Source: Candidatus Gastranaerophilales bacterium (lineage in GTDB: Bacteria; Cyanobacteriota; Vampirovibrionia; Gastranaerophilales; Gastranaerophilaceae). From it: a stretch of DNA of 64,000 bases. Below are positions 1 to 9,378 of this stretch, in pieces (position 1 is the first letter of the stretch; each line of letters opens with the position of its first letter). The position numbers were made by a program, and so were the translations under genes. The DNA lies in the NCBI GenBank assembly GCA_944325895.1, contig CALVCA010000004.1, positions 62,001-126,000 on the forward strand, written 5' to 3'. The notes under the pieces are model-generated. The model was given only the letters and a program-made list of their open reading frames with translations. It was not told the origin of the DNA and made no database searches.

Positions 1-1607
1 CCGCTAACTAAAGAAATATCTCCCTGCTGCCATCTGATACAGTTAAACTCATAAGATTCTTTTTGTACTGTTAACCTTAAGTGATCTTTATTTTCACCCA
101 TAAGTCTTTTTTCTTTAATTTTAAGACCTTTCATTACGAATAAAGGGCATGGATTTTCAGCACCAAAAGGTTCTAGTTGGTTTAGCTCCTCAACATTTTC
201 TATATTAATATCGTCAGGTGAAATTTCTAAATCAATGTTAAGAAACGGTTTTAATTCTTTTCCGTTTAACATTTCTTTTATAGTTTTGTTTAAAGCAGAT
301 TTTACGGTATCAAAAGAATTTTTTTCTTCTGAAAAATATAAACCTGCCGCAAGCTTGTGACCCCCAAAACCGTCTAAAAGATCAGCGTTTTCACAGATAA
401 TATCATATAAAGATAAACCTTCAATGCCTCTTGCAGAGCATCTGAACATTTTAGTTTCAGCTGAATACGTCATTAAAAAGGTTGGTTTGTAATATTTTTC
501 TACAATTTTAGATGCAACAATTCCTATAATTCCGATATGCCAATCAGGTTTATAAAGAATAATAGCCGGATTTTTGTTCCCTTCTTTTTTAATCATTTCT
601 TCTGCTTCTAAAAACATGTTTTGACATAAATCCTGACGAATTTTGTTAAATTCATTTAAAGAAATAACAGCCATATCAATTTCCTGTTTATTTTCGGAAA
701 TTAAAACCTTAATAGCTTCTTCAACGGTATCTAAACGGCCGGAGGCATTGATTCTTGGAGATACACCAAAAGCAATGTTTTCAGCTGTAATGCCTTTTTC
801 AATTGAATAGCCGGCACTTTCTAAAAGTTTTTTTAAACCGTAATGTTTCCCTTGAGATATTAATTCCAAACCTTTTATGACAAAATGCCTGTTTTCTCCG
901 ATTAAAGGAACAATATCCGAAATTGTACCAACAGCAACAAATGGCAATATATCATATATAAATTCAGGTTTATTATAATGACTTAATAAACCTTGTGCCA
1001 CTTTAAAAGCAACACCAACCCCCGCAAGAGATGTCAAACTTTCAATTTCTTTTGCCGATAAAGATTCATCCAAAGAGTTTGGTGCTTTCGGGTTAATTAT
1101 CGCAAAAGCTTCCGGTAGTTTTTCAGGAGCTTCATGGTGATCAGTTATTATTACATCTATTTTAAAAGAATTGATAAAACTTACAGCATCGACATCACTA
1201 ATTCCGCAATCAACAGAAATTATAACTTTAGGTTTAACGGTTGTCATTATTTTTACTAAAGATTTTGTGTCAAGTCCGTGCCCCTGTTTATCACGATCAG
1301 GTATAAAGTAATTTACATCTGCTCCTAAGAATTTAAAAGTTTTGTATAAAAGAGATGTTGATGTTACACCGTCTGCGTCAAAGTCACCGTAAATAATTAT
1401 TTTTTCCTTGTTATCAATGGCTTTTGACAATCGTTCAACAGTTTTTGTCATATCACAAAAAACATCCGGTGAAGAAATTTTTATATCCAACGGATGTATA
1501 AATTCATTAATTTCCTTGTCGGTGGTTATTCCACGAGAAATTAAAAGCCTTTTTAACAAGGATTTTTCTTTAATATTGTTTTCTTTTATCCTCCACTCTT
1601 TGAACAT
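1..1607 (-). CDS. recJ: Single-stranded-DNA-specific exonuclease RecJ (3' end cut off by window)
   Basis: RecJ degrades single-stranded DNA 5' to 3' in recombination and mismatch repair. Translating the reverse strand from the ATG at 1607 gives about 535 residues with no stop, so the C-terminus lies outside the window. The DHH-superfamily motifs are present: DFDADG at about residues 75-80, VDCGI near 133-137, TDHHEA near 155-160, and the DHHA1-type GGHKLAAGL further on. E. coli RecJ is 577 residues, so only a few dozen residues are missing. A -10 box of extended type (TATGCTATAAT) ends six bases before the ATG and no Shine-Dalgarno is visible. The gene diverges from der across about 49 bp. 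Confidence 0.95.
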   Translation of the reverse strand, partial: MFKEWRIKENNIKEKSLLKRLLISRGITTDKEINEFIHPLDIKISSPDVFCDMTKTVERLSKAIDNKEKIIIYGDFDADGVTSTSLLYKTFKFLGADVNYFIPDRDKQGHGLDTKSLVKIMTTVKPKVIISVDCGISDVDAVSFINSFKIDVIITDHHEAPEKLPEAFAIINPKAPNSLDESLSAKEIESLTSLAGVGVAFKVAQGLLSHYNKPEFIYDILPFVAVGTISDIVPLIGENRHFVIKGLELISQGKHYGLKKLLESAGYSIEKGITAENIAFGVSPRINASGRLDTVEEAIKVLISENKQEIDMAVISLNEFNKIRQDLCQNMFLEAEEMIKKEGNKNPAIILYKPDWHIGIIGIVASKIVEKYYKPTFLMTYSAETKMFRCSARGIEGLSLYDIICENADLLDGFGGHKLAAGLYFSEEKNSFDTVKSALNKTIKEMLNGKELKPFLNIDLEISPDDINIENVEELNQLEPFGAENPCPLFVMKGLKIKEKRLMGENKDHLRLTVQKESYEFNCIRWQQGDISLVS

Positions 1608-1613
1608 ACCAAA

Positions 1614-1649
1614 ATTATAGCATAAAAACTTAATTATTTATGTTATAAT
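1614..1649. promoter_or_regulatory. Divergent recJ/der promoters with start-proximal -10 boxes
   Basis: On the minus strand TATAAT (1619-1614, preceded by TG and one base) ends six bases before the recJ ATG. On the plus strand TATAAT (1644-1649, again in TATGTTATAAT) ends seven bases before the der ATG at 1657. With a normal 6-7 base gap from -10 to transcription start, both messages would begin at or next to the start codon. Confidence 0.65.
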
Positions 1650-1656
1650 TAATAAT

Positions 1657-2979
1657 ATGAAACCAGTAGTTGCGATAGTAGGAAGACCAAATGTAGGAAA
1701 GTCAACATTTGTAAACAGGCTTGTAGGAGCCAGGAATTCAATTGTTGATGATCAACCTGGAGTTACTCGTGACAGAATATATTTTGATGTGGAGTGGCAG
1801 AATAAGGTTTTTACGGTTATTGATACAGGAGGTATAATTCCTGGAGATGAAGATGATATAATGCTTTCTATTTTTGATCAGGCAAAAATGGCTTGTGAAG
1901 AAGCAGATAAAATAATTTTTCTTGTAGACGGCAAAGAAGGTGTAAATCCCGTTGACTACGATATAGCAAATATTTTAAGGCAGTCAAATAAACCGGTTTA
2001 TTTAGCGGTAAACAAGCTTGATAACCCAAATTCATTATATATGACAAGCGATTTTTATTCACTTGCTGTTGGAAATCCGATAGGGATATCAGCTTTGCAC
2101 GGTTCAGGCGGTGTCGGTGATTTGCTTGATATTGTAACGGAAGATTTTTCTGTTTCAGAAGAGGAAGAAAAAAAGGATACAATTAAAATAGCTATTGTCG
2201 GAAGACCAAACGCAGGAAAATCTTCTATAGTTAACGCTTTATTAAATGAAAATAGGGTTATTGTATCTGATATATCAGGGACAACTCGTGACAGCATTGA
2301 TTCTCATATAACATATAAGGAGAAAAATTTTGTAATAGTTGATACAGCCGGAATTAGAAAAAAGTCAAAGGTAGATTGGGGTGTGGAAAAATTTGCTGTA
2401 GACAGAGCTATTCGTTCAATCAGGGATTGCGATGTTGCAGTTTTGGTTATAGATGCAGCTCAAGGAATTTCAGATCAAGATAAAAAAATTTCATCTATAG
2501 TCACGGAATCAGGAAAAGGTTTGATTGTTGCAATAAATAAATGGGATTTGATTGAAGATAAAAAATCAAATACAATTAATCAATTTGAGAAGAATTTATC
2601 TAATGAAATTCCTTTTTTGGATTTTGCACCTAAAATATTTATAAGTGCGGTTACAAAACAAAGATTAAATCAAATTTTTGATAAATCGTTAGATGTTTAT
2701 GAACAATGTATAAAACGTGTTTCTACGGGATTATTAAATAAAGTTATTAACGAAGCTTATATGTTAAATCCGCCGCAAAGTGTTAAAAATAAAAGACTGA
2801 AAATTCTCTATACCACCCAAACAAATATACAACCGCCAACGTTTGTAATTTTTGCAAACAGTGCTGAGTTATTGAAAGATCATTATAAACGTTATTTAGA
2901 AAACAAATTAAGAGAAGCCTTCGGGTTTTTTGGCACACCTGTTAGAATTTTGGTTCGAGAAAGAACTTCTAAGGCTTAA
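1657..2979 (+). CDS. der: Ribosome-assembly GTPase Der (EngA)
   Basis: Der is an essential tandem GTPase that helps mature the 50S ribosomal subunit. The 440-residue product is normal length. It has two G domains: the first with P-loop GRPNVGKS at residues 9-16, DTGG and NKLD; the second with GRPNAGKS at about 182-189, DTAG and NKWD. A KH-like domain of about 100 residues follows and ends in the basic RERTSKA. The start at 1657 follows an extended -10 box by seven bases with no Shine-Dalgarno, so a leaderless message is likely. The last 11 bases overlap the 3' end of the convergent gene that follows. Confidence 0.97.
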   Translation: MKPVVAIVGRPNVGKSTFVNRLVGARNSIVDDQPGVTRDRIYFDVEWQNKVFTVIDTGGIIPGDEDDIMLSIFDQAKMACEEADKIIFLVDGKEGVNPVDYDIANILRQSNKPVYLAVNKLDNPNSLYMTSDFYSLAVGNPIGISALHGSGGVGDLLDIVTEDFSVSEEEEKKDTIKIAIVGRPNAGKSSIVNALLNENRVIVSDISGTTRDSIDSHITYKEKNFVIVDTAGIRKKSKVDWGVEKFAVDRAIRSIRDCDVAVLVIDAAQGISDQDKKISSIVTESGKGLIVAINKWDLIEDKKSNTINQFEKNLSNEIPFLDFAPKIFISAVTKQRLNQIFDKSLDVYEQCIKRVSTGLLNKVINEAYMLNPPQSVKNKRLKILYTTQTNIQPPTFVIFANSAELLKDHYKRYLENKLREAFGFFGTPVRILVRERTSKA

Positions 2980-3355
2980 TTTTTAAAAATTTTAATAACT
3001 TTTGCCAGCCTGTTTTTACACCGTTAATTATTTTCGATGGAATAGTTTTTAAGTTCGCAAGATTAATTTTTTTAAACAGCTTTTTAACAAACTTGAGTTT
3101 TGATGCACCAAAAATAATACCGCCAGTTGCTAAAGCACCAAATAACCATTTTTTCCAGGACGGATTTTTAACAGGTGTGGGGTTTTTGTCAAATATGTCA
3201 GACTGAGGCTGCTGTGGTTTTGGTAAGTTTGGCGGAATAGTTTCAAATGCCGGATTGCCGTAATAACGGGGTTTTGTACCGTAAATATAAGCCGGGGCAT
3301 CAAAGTCTATTACGCCTGCTGAAGCTAATGCATCTAAATCATTTATCCAAGACAT
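2969..3355 (-). CDS. Hypothetical protein with one central membrane segment
   Basis: No family recognised. The 128-residue product has an acidic and proline-rich first half (several PKP/PQQP stretches near residues 45-62). A short hydrophobic segment follows at about residues 70-85 (WLFGALATGGIIFGAS), then a strongly basic, lysine-rich tail that may be helical and bind membrane or nucleic acid. The start is supported by an AAGGAG site seven bases upstream. It converges on der with an 11-base overlap. Its general make-up (short, soluble front, basic hydrophobic end) recalls the 90-residue protein at 17705-17977. Confidence 0.7.
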   Translation of the reverse strand: MSWINDLDALASAGVIDFDAPAYIYGTKPRYYGNPAFETIPPNLPKPQQPQSDIFDKNPTPVKNPSWKKWLFGALATGGIIFGASKLKFVKKLFKKINLANLKTIPSKIINGVKTGWQKLLKFLKIKP

Positions 3356-3459
3356 ACCTACTCCTTTACATGTATATAAAGTATTTTTTCATTTAAAAAT
3401 TGCCAGTTGATAAAAGGTTTGTAACTTTTTTGTGATATAATTATTTTTGAGAGGAAAAT

Positions 3460-5016
3460 ATGGATAAATTTTATATAACAACAGCAATAGATTATGTTAA
3501 TGGTGCTCCGCATATCGGACATGCTTATGAAAAAATATTAACAGATATTATAGCAAGACATTATTCGCAAAGAACAAATGTTTTCTTTTTGACCGGAACT
3601 GATGAGCATGGTATTAAAATTCAAAAAACATCAAAAGAGCTTGGTATGACACCAAAAGAGCTTTGTGATATGAATGCAAAAAAGTTTCAAGATGCTTGGA
3701 GTGCACTTGATGTTGATTATACTAAATTTATCAGAACAACCGATGAAGAACATGAAAAAACAGTTCAAAAAATATTTAAAAAGTTATTGGAGAACGGAGA
3801 TATTTATAAACATTCTTACGAAGGGCTTTATTGCTCGGGATGTGAATGCTTTTTAAACGAAAAGGATTTAACTGAAGACGGTCTTTGTCCTGATCATTTA
3901 AAAAAACCGGAACTTGTTAAAGAAGAAAATTACTTTTTTAGACTTTCAAAATATAAAGATGCAATAATTAAACACATAAAAGATCATCCTGATTTTATAG
4001 TTCCTTCGTTCCGTGCAAATGAAGTTTTAAATCAATTGGCGGATATACAAGATATTTCAGTTTCTCGAGCAAAGAGCAATGTTCAATGGGGAATAGATGT
4101 TCTAGACGATCCTTCACAGGTAATTTATGTTTGGATTGATGCTCTGTCAAATTATATTACAGCATTAGGCTATGATACTGAAAATCCTTCGGAGTTGTAC
4201 AAAAAGCTTTGGCCTGCAGATGTCCATGTAATAGGAAAAGATATATTGAAATTCCATAGTATTTATTGGCCGGCATTTTTACTTGCTTTGGATTTACCGC
4301 TGCCTAAACATATTTTTGCTCACGGCTGGATTACAATAGATGAATCTAAAATGTCTAAGTCTTTGGGTAATGTGATTTCGCCTACGGCTGTGTTGGAACA
4401 TTTTAATTTAGAATTCCCTGATGCCTTTAGATATTATATGGCAACCTCTGCACCATGCGGTAAGGACGGGAATTATTCCGATACAGATTTTAAAGAAAAG
4501 GTTAATGCTCATTTGGCTAATAGTATGGGTAATTTGTTAAACAGAACTCTTTCAATGCTTGTTAAATATTTTGACGGCGATATTAAACCTGAATTTAAAA
4601 TTCAGTCGGATTTATTTAAAAAAGCATTAGGAACCGTAAAGATAGTAGAAAATCATTTTAATCATTTTGAAATCTCGGAAGCCGCTCAGGAAATTATTGC
4701 TCTTGTTGATATAACAAATAAATATGTTACTGATAATGCTCCGTGGACCCTTGCTAAAGAAGAAAAAATGATTGAGTGCGGTCAGGTTTTAACTACTGTT
4801 TTGGAAATAATGTGCATTGTATCTGCTCTTATTTATCCGTACTGTCCTAATATTGCAAAAGAAATGGCAAAACAGCTTTCTTTTGATTTAAATATAAAAT
4901 TAGACGATTTAACTTGTGATAATATAAAAGTCGGTAAATTAATTTCAAAAGAAGACATTAAACCTGTTTTTTTACGTGTGGACAGTGAGTTGGCTGATAA
5001 ATCACATAAAAAATAA
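3460..5016 (+). CDS. metG: Methionyl-tRNA synthetase
   Basis: Charges tRNA-Met with methionine. The 518-residue product is a class I synthetase: HIGH at residues 18-21 and KMSKS near 298-302. A zinc-knuckle insert carries C125, C128, C143 and H146. The anticodon-binding helical domain fills the C-terminus. It is the compact form: the C-terminal tRNA-binding (Trbp111-like) extension of E. coli MetG is absent. The start has GAGG a few bases upstream, and a TATAAT at 3436-3441 gives a short conventional leader, unlike der just upstream. Confidence 0.97.
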   Translation: MDKFYITTAIDYVNGAPHIGHAYEKILTDIIARHYSQRTNVFFLTGTDEHGIKIQKTSKELGMTPKELCDMNAKKFQDAWSALDVDYTKFIRTTDEEHEKTVQKIFKKLLENGDIYKHSYEGLYCSGCECFLNEKDLTEDGLCPDHLKKPELVKEENYFFRLSKYKDAIIKHIKDHPDFIVPSFRANEVLNQLADIQDISVSRAKSNVQWGIDVLDDPSQVIYVWIDALSNYITALGYDTENPSELYKKLWPADVHVIGKDILKFHSIYWPAFLLALDLPLPKHIFAHGWITIDESKMSKSLGNVISPTAVLEHFNLEFPDAFRYYMATSAPCGKDGNYSDTDFKEKVNAHLANSMGNLLNRTLSMLVKYFDGDIKPEFKIQSDLFKKALGTVKIVENHFNHFEISEAAQEIIALVDITNKYVTDNAPWTLAKEEKMIECGQVLTTVLEIMCIVSALIYPYCPNIAKEMAKQLSFDLNIKLDDLTCDNIKVGKLISKEDIKPVFLRVDSELADKSHKK

Positions 5017-5117
5017 ATTGTTAAGTTTTGTAAAATAAAATAGATTAAACTAACCTTTTTATTAAAGAAAATTAAAAATATGCCGATAGATATCATGTGA
5101 GATAAAGGAGTCATGTG

Positions 5118-5504
5118 ATGGCAATTGAATTTAACGGAAAAGGTAAGGTAAATAATTTTGGCAGAATAGAACTGCCAAAGGATGTTCAGAAGGAAGAAAA
5201 TGTAGCAGAACAACCGCAAATTGTTGATAACAAGTTTGTAAAAGATTTAGGCGAAGATTTGTTGACTTCAACAGCAGCAAATGTTTATGGTATTAACTTT
5301 ACAAAAGCTTCAGGAATCAAAATAGATAAAGATTTTTGGGGTGATGCACTTGATGGTTTAAAATTAAAAGATACAGTACTTTCTGATAATACAACAAAAG
5401 AAATAGCTGAATTAGATAATGCTTTTTTAATGTTTGATATGGAACGACAAATAGCAAAATCTCCTTTTATGCAGGCATTAAATGATGAATTCGGAATTAT
5501 ATAA
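5118..5504 (+). CDS. Hypothetical small soluble protein
   Basis: No family recognised. ATG 5118 is preferred over the GTG at 5115 because AAAGGAG (5104-5110) then sits seven bases upstream. The 128-residue product is mildly acidic with no signal peptide or membrane segment. It opens with FNGKGKVNNFG and is helical towards the end. The strong ribosome site and the terminator just after it suggest a real, separately expressed gene. It lies between metG and the convergent rpoD; nothing in the context assigns a role. Confidence 0.75.
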   Translation: MAIEFNGKGKVNNFGRIELPKDVQKEENVAEQPQIVDNKFVKDLGEDLLTSTAANVYGINFTKASGIKIDKDFWGDALDGLKLKDTVLSDNTTKEIAELDNAFLMFDMERQIAKSPFMQALNDEFGII

Positions 5505-5533
5505 TGACTTATAAATAAATTTACCTCACAAAA

Positions 5534-5560
5534 AAAGGCTGACTTGTCAGCCTTTAATTT
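5534..5560. terminator. Bidirectional Rho-independent terminator between the small gene and rpoD
   Basis: AAAGGCTGA at 5534-5542 pairs with TCAGCCTTT at 5547-5555 around a four-base loop. Read on the minus strand it is followed by a run of T, making a good terminator for rpoD. On the plus strand the tail AATTTTT serves the upstream small gene. Confidence 0.85.
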
Positions 5561-6658
5561 TTATGATTCAACATATTCTCTTAATCGTTTTGATCTGTTA
5601 GGATGGCGAAGTTTTCTTAAAGCTTTTGCTTCAATTTGTCTGATACGCTCACGAGTTACACCGAATAATTGACCGACTTCTTCAAGAGTTCTTTGGCGTC
5701 CGTCATCCATTCCGAAACGCAATCTTAAAACGTCACGTTCTCTTGGTGATAATGTGCATAAAACTTCCGCTAAATCTTCTCTTAAAAGTTCTGAGGCAAC
5801 TGTTTTAATAGGAGCATCAGCTTCTTTATCTTCAATAAAATCTCCCAAACGAGAATCTTCTTCTTTACCGATAGGTGTTTCCAAAGATAAAGGTTCTTGT
5901 GCTATTTTTATGATTTCACGGAGTTTCGGAATAGAAACATTCATCTCCAGTGCCAGTTCATCTTCGGTAGGTTTTCTTGAAAGTTCTTGGGCTAAACGTC
6001 TGGTCACTTTTTTAAGTTTATTTATAGTTTCAACCATATGAACAGGTATACGTATGGTTCTTGCCTGATCAGCAATTGCACGGGTGATTGCTTGTCTTAT
6101 CCACCATGTTGCATATGTTGAGAATTTAAAACCTCTTTCGTGGTCAAATTTTTCCGCAGCACGGATTAAACCAAGGTTGCCTTCCTGAATTAAATCTAAG
6201 AATAACATTCCTCGGCCGACATATTTTTTGGCTATACTTACAACCAAACGTAAATTCGCTTGTACAAGTTTTCTTTTAGCAACAGCTCCGGGAGTGCCGC
6301 CTTGAAGAATTTTTCTTGCTAATTCTATTTCTTCTTTAGCTGATAATAATTTTATTCTTCCGATTTCTCGTAAATACAATCTGACAGGGTCATCAACGGC
6401 AATTCCTTTCGGAATTTCAAAATCGGTTTCATCAGTTTCGTCTTCTGACATCATATAGATATCATCCATATTGAGTTTGTTACCGATTTTTGCTGTTACA
6501 ATATCTTCAATGTTATCAGTGCTGATATCCATGTTCATATAATTTACACTATCGTTTTCGGGTTCTAAAACGCTGTCCTCATCTATATCATGTAAATCCA
6601 ATGAATCTTCTTCCATAACGCTTACAATTGAGGAGTTTGGTTGTCTTTTTTTACTCAT
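5561..6658 (-). CDS. rpoD: Primary RNA polymerase sigma factor (RpoD/SigA)
   Basis: The housekeeping sigma factor, 365 residues, lacking the long region 1.1 and non-conserved insert of E. coli sigma-70. Region 1.2 ([12 protein letters not shown]), region 2 ([15 protein letters not shown]), region 3 and the region 4.2 helix-turn-helix ([18 protein letters not shown]) are all present. An acidic 90-residue front precedes region 1.2. Its ATG directly follows the dnaG stop (TAAATG), with GGAG inside the end of dnaG, so the two genes are translationally coupled. The intact region 2 fits the strong TATAAT-type -10 boxes seen across the window. Confidence 0.97.
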   Translation of the reverse strand: MSKKRQPNSSIVSVMEEDSLDLHDIDEDSVLEPENDSVNYMNMDISTDNIEDIVTAKIGNKLNMDDIYMMSEDETDETDFEIPKGIAVDDPVRLYLREIGRIKLLSAKEEIELARKILQGGTPGAVAKRKLVQANLRLVVSIAKKYVGRGMLFLDLIQEGNLGLIRAAEKFDHERGFKFSTYATWWIRQAITRAIADQARTIRIPVHMVETINKLKKVTRRLAQELSRKPTEDELALEMNVSIPKLREIIKIAQEPLSLETPIGKEEDSRLGDFIEDKEADAPIKTVASELLREDLAEVLCTLSPRERDVLRLRFGMDDGRQRTLEEVGQLFGVTRERIRQIEAKALRKLRHPNRSKRLREYVES

Positions 6659-8515
6659 TTAATGTTTCTCCGATTTTATTTTATCTCTTAATTGCATCTG
6701 AATTTTTAGGGCTTCTGTATCGTTGTCGTTTACCGTTTTATATAAATTTTGAATTTTTTCTTTTTCTTTTTCCCGTTGACACTGTTTTATTTTATTTATA
6801 TTTTCTTTTATAACATTTTCAAAATCTTTTGGTTTTAAATTTTTGAAACTTTCAGAAATGTCTGTTAAGTCTGTTATAATTGCCTGTATCTCAGGGTTTT
6901 GAATAAATTCGGTGTATAAATGTTCAATCAATTCCTTTACATTATTTACGGTACATGTTAATTTGTCAATTGTAGATTTTACAATTATTAACGTTTCATC
7001 TTCAAATGCAGTATCGCCTATTATAGCTTTGATTTGATCAAAACTTAACGGGCTGTCCGGTACTAGAAAAATGCTCAATAAATTTTTTTGCGTTTTTTCT
7101 AAAATAGATGAATATTTTGTTACATTCTTAACAAAATGTTTTGTAACGGTTTTATTATCAAAAGATGAATTTACTTCTTTTGATAGAATTTTTCCATCAA
7201 TATTAAGGGTTTGAGCAACCATTTCAATATATTCTTCACGAATTATTTTGTTGCCGATTTCCCGCAAAATCGGAAAAAGTTGTTTTATAAATCTAGCTTT
7301 TTCTATAGGTGTTTTGTAATTATCTTTGTTTTTTAAAATAGTATTTAGTTGAAAATCAATCAAAAGCGGGGCATGTTTTATAAAGTTTTTATAACTTTCA
7401 GCTCCGACAGAACGAATAAATTCATCAGGGTCTTTGCCTTCAGGAGGGGCGATTACTCTTATTTCACAGGCATATTTGTCATCAGTAGTATAGCTTTCAT
7501 CAAAAAGTTTTATGCTGCCAATCCCTTCAAATACTTCTTTAATTATTTCAGCCCCTCTGTTTGTTGCTTTTTGTCCTGCAGAATCCGTATCAAAAGAAAG
7601 GTAAATTTTTCTTGATTTTGTATATCTTGATAACAATTTTACGTGATCTTGAGTTAATGATGTTCCGCATGCGGCAACGCAGTTTTCAATACCGTGTGCT
7701 TGTGCTGATATTACGTCAAAATATCCTTCCATTAAAATTACGCTATCTTCTTTTTTTATGGCTTCTTTTGCTGTATACAGACCATACAACAATTTACTTT
7801 TGTTATATATCAAAGAATCCGATGAGTTAAGATATTTAGGAGATTGTCCTTCTTCAATTGCACGAGCACCAAAAGCAACAAAATCTCCAAATTCGTTTTG
7901 AATTGGTATAATAATTCTGTTTCTAAAACGATCTATATAACGTGTTTCTTTTCCGGGAATTATAAGTCCGGCTTTTTCTAAAATCTCATCCTTAAAGTCT
8001 TTTTTTAGTTCATCATATAACGTAGTGTAAGTTTTTGGGGCAAGCCCGATATGGAATTTTTTTATTATGTCTTTAGATATTCCTCGTTTTGTAAGATAAT
8101 TTAAAACATTTTCGGATCCGGAGGATTTAAGTAATTGATTACTATAAAATTCAACAGCACTGGCTGTTGCGTTTATCATTTGTTCTTTAACATCTTTACT
8201 TGCTTCTCCATGACGGAAATTTTTTGGTAATTCAAGTCCGTATTCTTGTGCCAAATCTTTTATTACGTCTATAAATTCCATGTTTTTGGTTTTCATTATA
8301 AACGAAAGAGCGTCACCTCCGGCTCCGCAACCAAAACATTTGTATATCCCCAGTTGCGGATTAACGGAAAATGATGGAGTTTTTTCTTTATGAAAAGGAC
8401 ATAAACCCCAGTAGTGATTTCCGGACTTTTTTAACACAACTTGTTCTGATACAACATCAACAATATCCAAACGGTCTTTTATTTGTGATATTAATTCTTC
8501 CAAAGTGTCTGCCAT
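6659..8515 (-). CDS. dnaG: DNA primase DnaG
   Basis: Makes RNA primers at the replication fork. The 618-residue product starts with the CHC2 zinc domain (C39, H42, C60, C63). The catalytic core and TOPRIM domain follow, with EGYFD near residues 262-266 and a downstream FDTD motif. The C-terminal helicase-binding part is divergent and ends in a charged coiled-coil-like tail. It forms the dnaG-rpoD half of the classic macromolecular-synthesis operon; rpsU is not present. TAAAAT ends six bases before the ATG with no Shine-Dalgarno, another likely leaderless start. Confidence 0.96.
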   Translation of the reverse strand: MADTLEELISQIKDRLDIVDVVSEQVVLKKSGNHYWGLCPFHKEKTPSFSVNPQLGIYKCFGCGAGGDALSFIMKTKNMEFIDVIKDLAQEYGLELPKNFRHGEASKDVKEQMINATASAVEFYSNQLLKSSGSENVLNYLTKRGISKDIIKKFHIGLAPKTYTTLYDELKKDFKDEILEKAGLIIPGKETRYIDRFRNRIIIPIQNEFGDFVAFGARAIEEGQSPKYLNSSDSLIYNKSKLLYGLYTAKEAIKKEDSVILMEGYFDVISAQAHGIENCVAACGTSLTQDHVKLLSRYTKSRKIYLSFDTDSAGQKATNRGAEIIKEVFEGIGSIKLFDESYTTDDKYACEIRVIAPPEGKDPDEFIRSVGAESYKNFIKHAPLLIDFQLNTILKNKDNYKTPIEKARFIKQLFPILREIGNKIIREEYIEMVAQTLNIDGKILSKEVNSSFDNKTVTKHFVKNVTKYSSILEKTQKNLLSIFLVPDSPLSFDQIKAIIGDTAFEDETLIIVKSTIDKLTCTVNNVKELIEHLYTEFIQNPEIQAIITDLTDISESFKNLKPKDFENVIKENINKIKQCQREKEKEKIQNLYKTVNDNDTEALKIQMQLRDKIKSEKH

Positions 8516-8610
8516 AATAACATTTTATCATTAATAAAATTTTTGAGCAAAAATTACCCAACTGGCTAATATCATTTTTAGGAATAAATTTGTTATTATA
8601 CATTTGAGCA

Positions 8611-9330
8611 GTGTTTATTTTGGATATTAAATTAAAACAGAAAAAAGAATTTACAGATAAGGAATCATTGTTGGCAATGGTTTCTCACGACTTAAAAAAT
8701 CCGGTTAATTCAGGGATTTTAGCGGTAAAGTTATTACAAAGTGCCGCAGAGTCGCCTTTGAACAAATTTCAAAAAGAACTTTTGAACAGTGTTTTATACG
8801 GATTTTTGTATATGCAAAATTTGATTGAGAATGTTTTAGATCGTTATAAATTTGTTAACGATGTTTACACCATTAACAAAAATCCTTTTGATTTTGCGTC
8901 TTTAGTAAAAATAACTATAGATGAAGCAAGATATATATTTTCGGAAAAAGAACAAAAAGTAAAATTTTTAAATGAAATAAAAAATCCTATGGCGGAATTT
9001 GATTTGTTGGAAATAACAAGAGCCATAAACAATCTTATTAGCAATGCTTCAATATATTCACCGAGCAAGTCGGAAATTATTATCAAAATATTTGAGGACA
9101 AGGACAATGTTGGTTTGTCAATAGAAAATGCAGGCTGTTCTTTTGATTTTGATAATCCAAACGAAATTTTTGAGAAATTTGTTTCCAAAGGAACTAAAAG
9201 TAAATCAATTGCTTCAGGTTTAGGATTATATATTACCAAGAAAATTATTGATGCACATGGCGGTAACATTTTTGTTGAATCTCAGATTAACAAATTTACA
9301 CGTTTTACTTTCAAAATTCCGAGAAAATAA
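8611..9330 (+). CDS. Sensor-less histidine kinase
   Basis: A 239-residue two-component kinase core: a HisKA dimerisation domain with the H-box SHDLKNP (His about residue 26) and a HATPase domain with N-box NNLISNAS and G-box GLGLYITKKIIDAHGG. There is no sensor, PAS or membrane segment, so any signal must come from a partner protein. No response regulator is adjacent, making it an orphan. The start is uncertain: GTG at 8611 gives the longest frame, and TTG 8620 is an alternative; neither has a good ribosome site. The close homology to phospho-accepting kinases suggests it is active rather than a phosphatase only. Confidence 0.85.
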   Translation: MFILDIKLKQKKEFTDKESLLAMVSHDLKNPVNSGILAVKLLQSAAESPLNKFQKELLNSVLYGFLYMQNLIENVLDRYKFVNDVYTINKNPFDFASLVKITIDEARYIFSEKEQKVKFLNEIKNPMAEFDLLEITRAINNLISNASIYSPSKSEIIIKIFEDKDNVGLSIENAGCSFDFDNPNEIFEKFVSKGTKSKSIASGLGLYITKKIIDAHGGNIFVESQINKFTRFTFKIPRK

Positions 9331-9365
9331 TACGTTTACAGCATTAAAAGACTGCTGATAAGTTA

Positions 9366-9371
9366 TATAAT
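9366..9371 (+). promoter_or_regulatory. -10 box of the Xer recombinase gene
   Basis: TATAAT ends seven bases before ATG 9379. No Shine-Dalgarno lies between, so a leaderless transcript is likely. Confidence 0.55.
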
Positions 9372-9378
9372 ATGTTTT

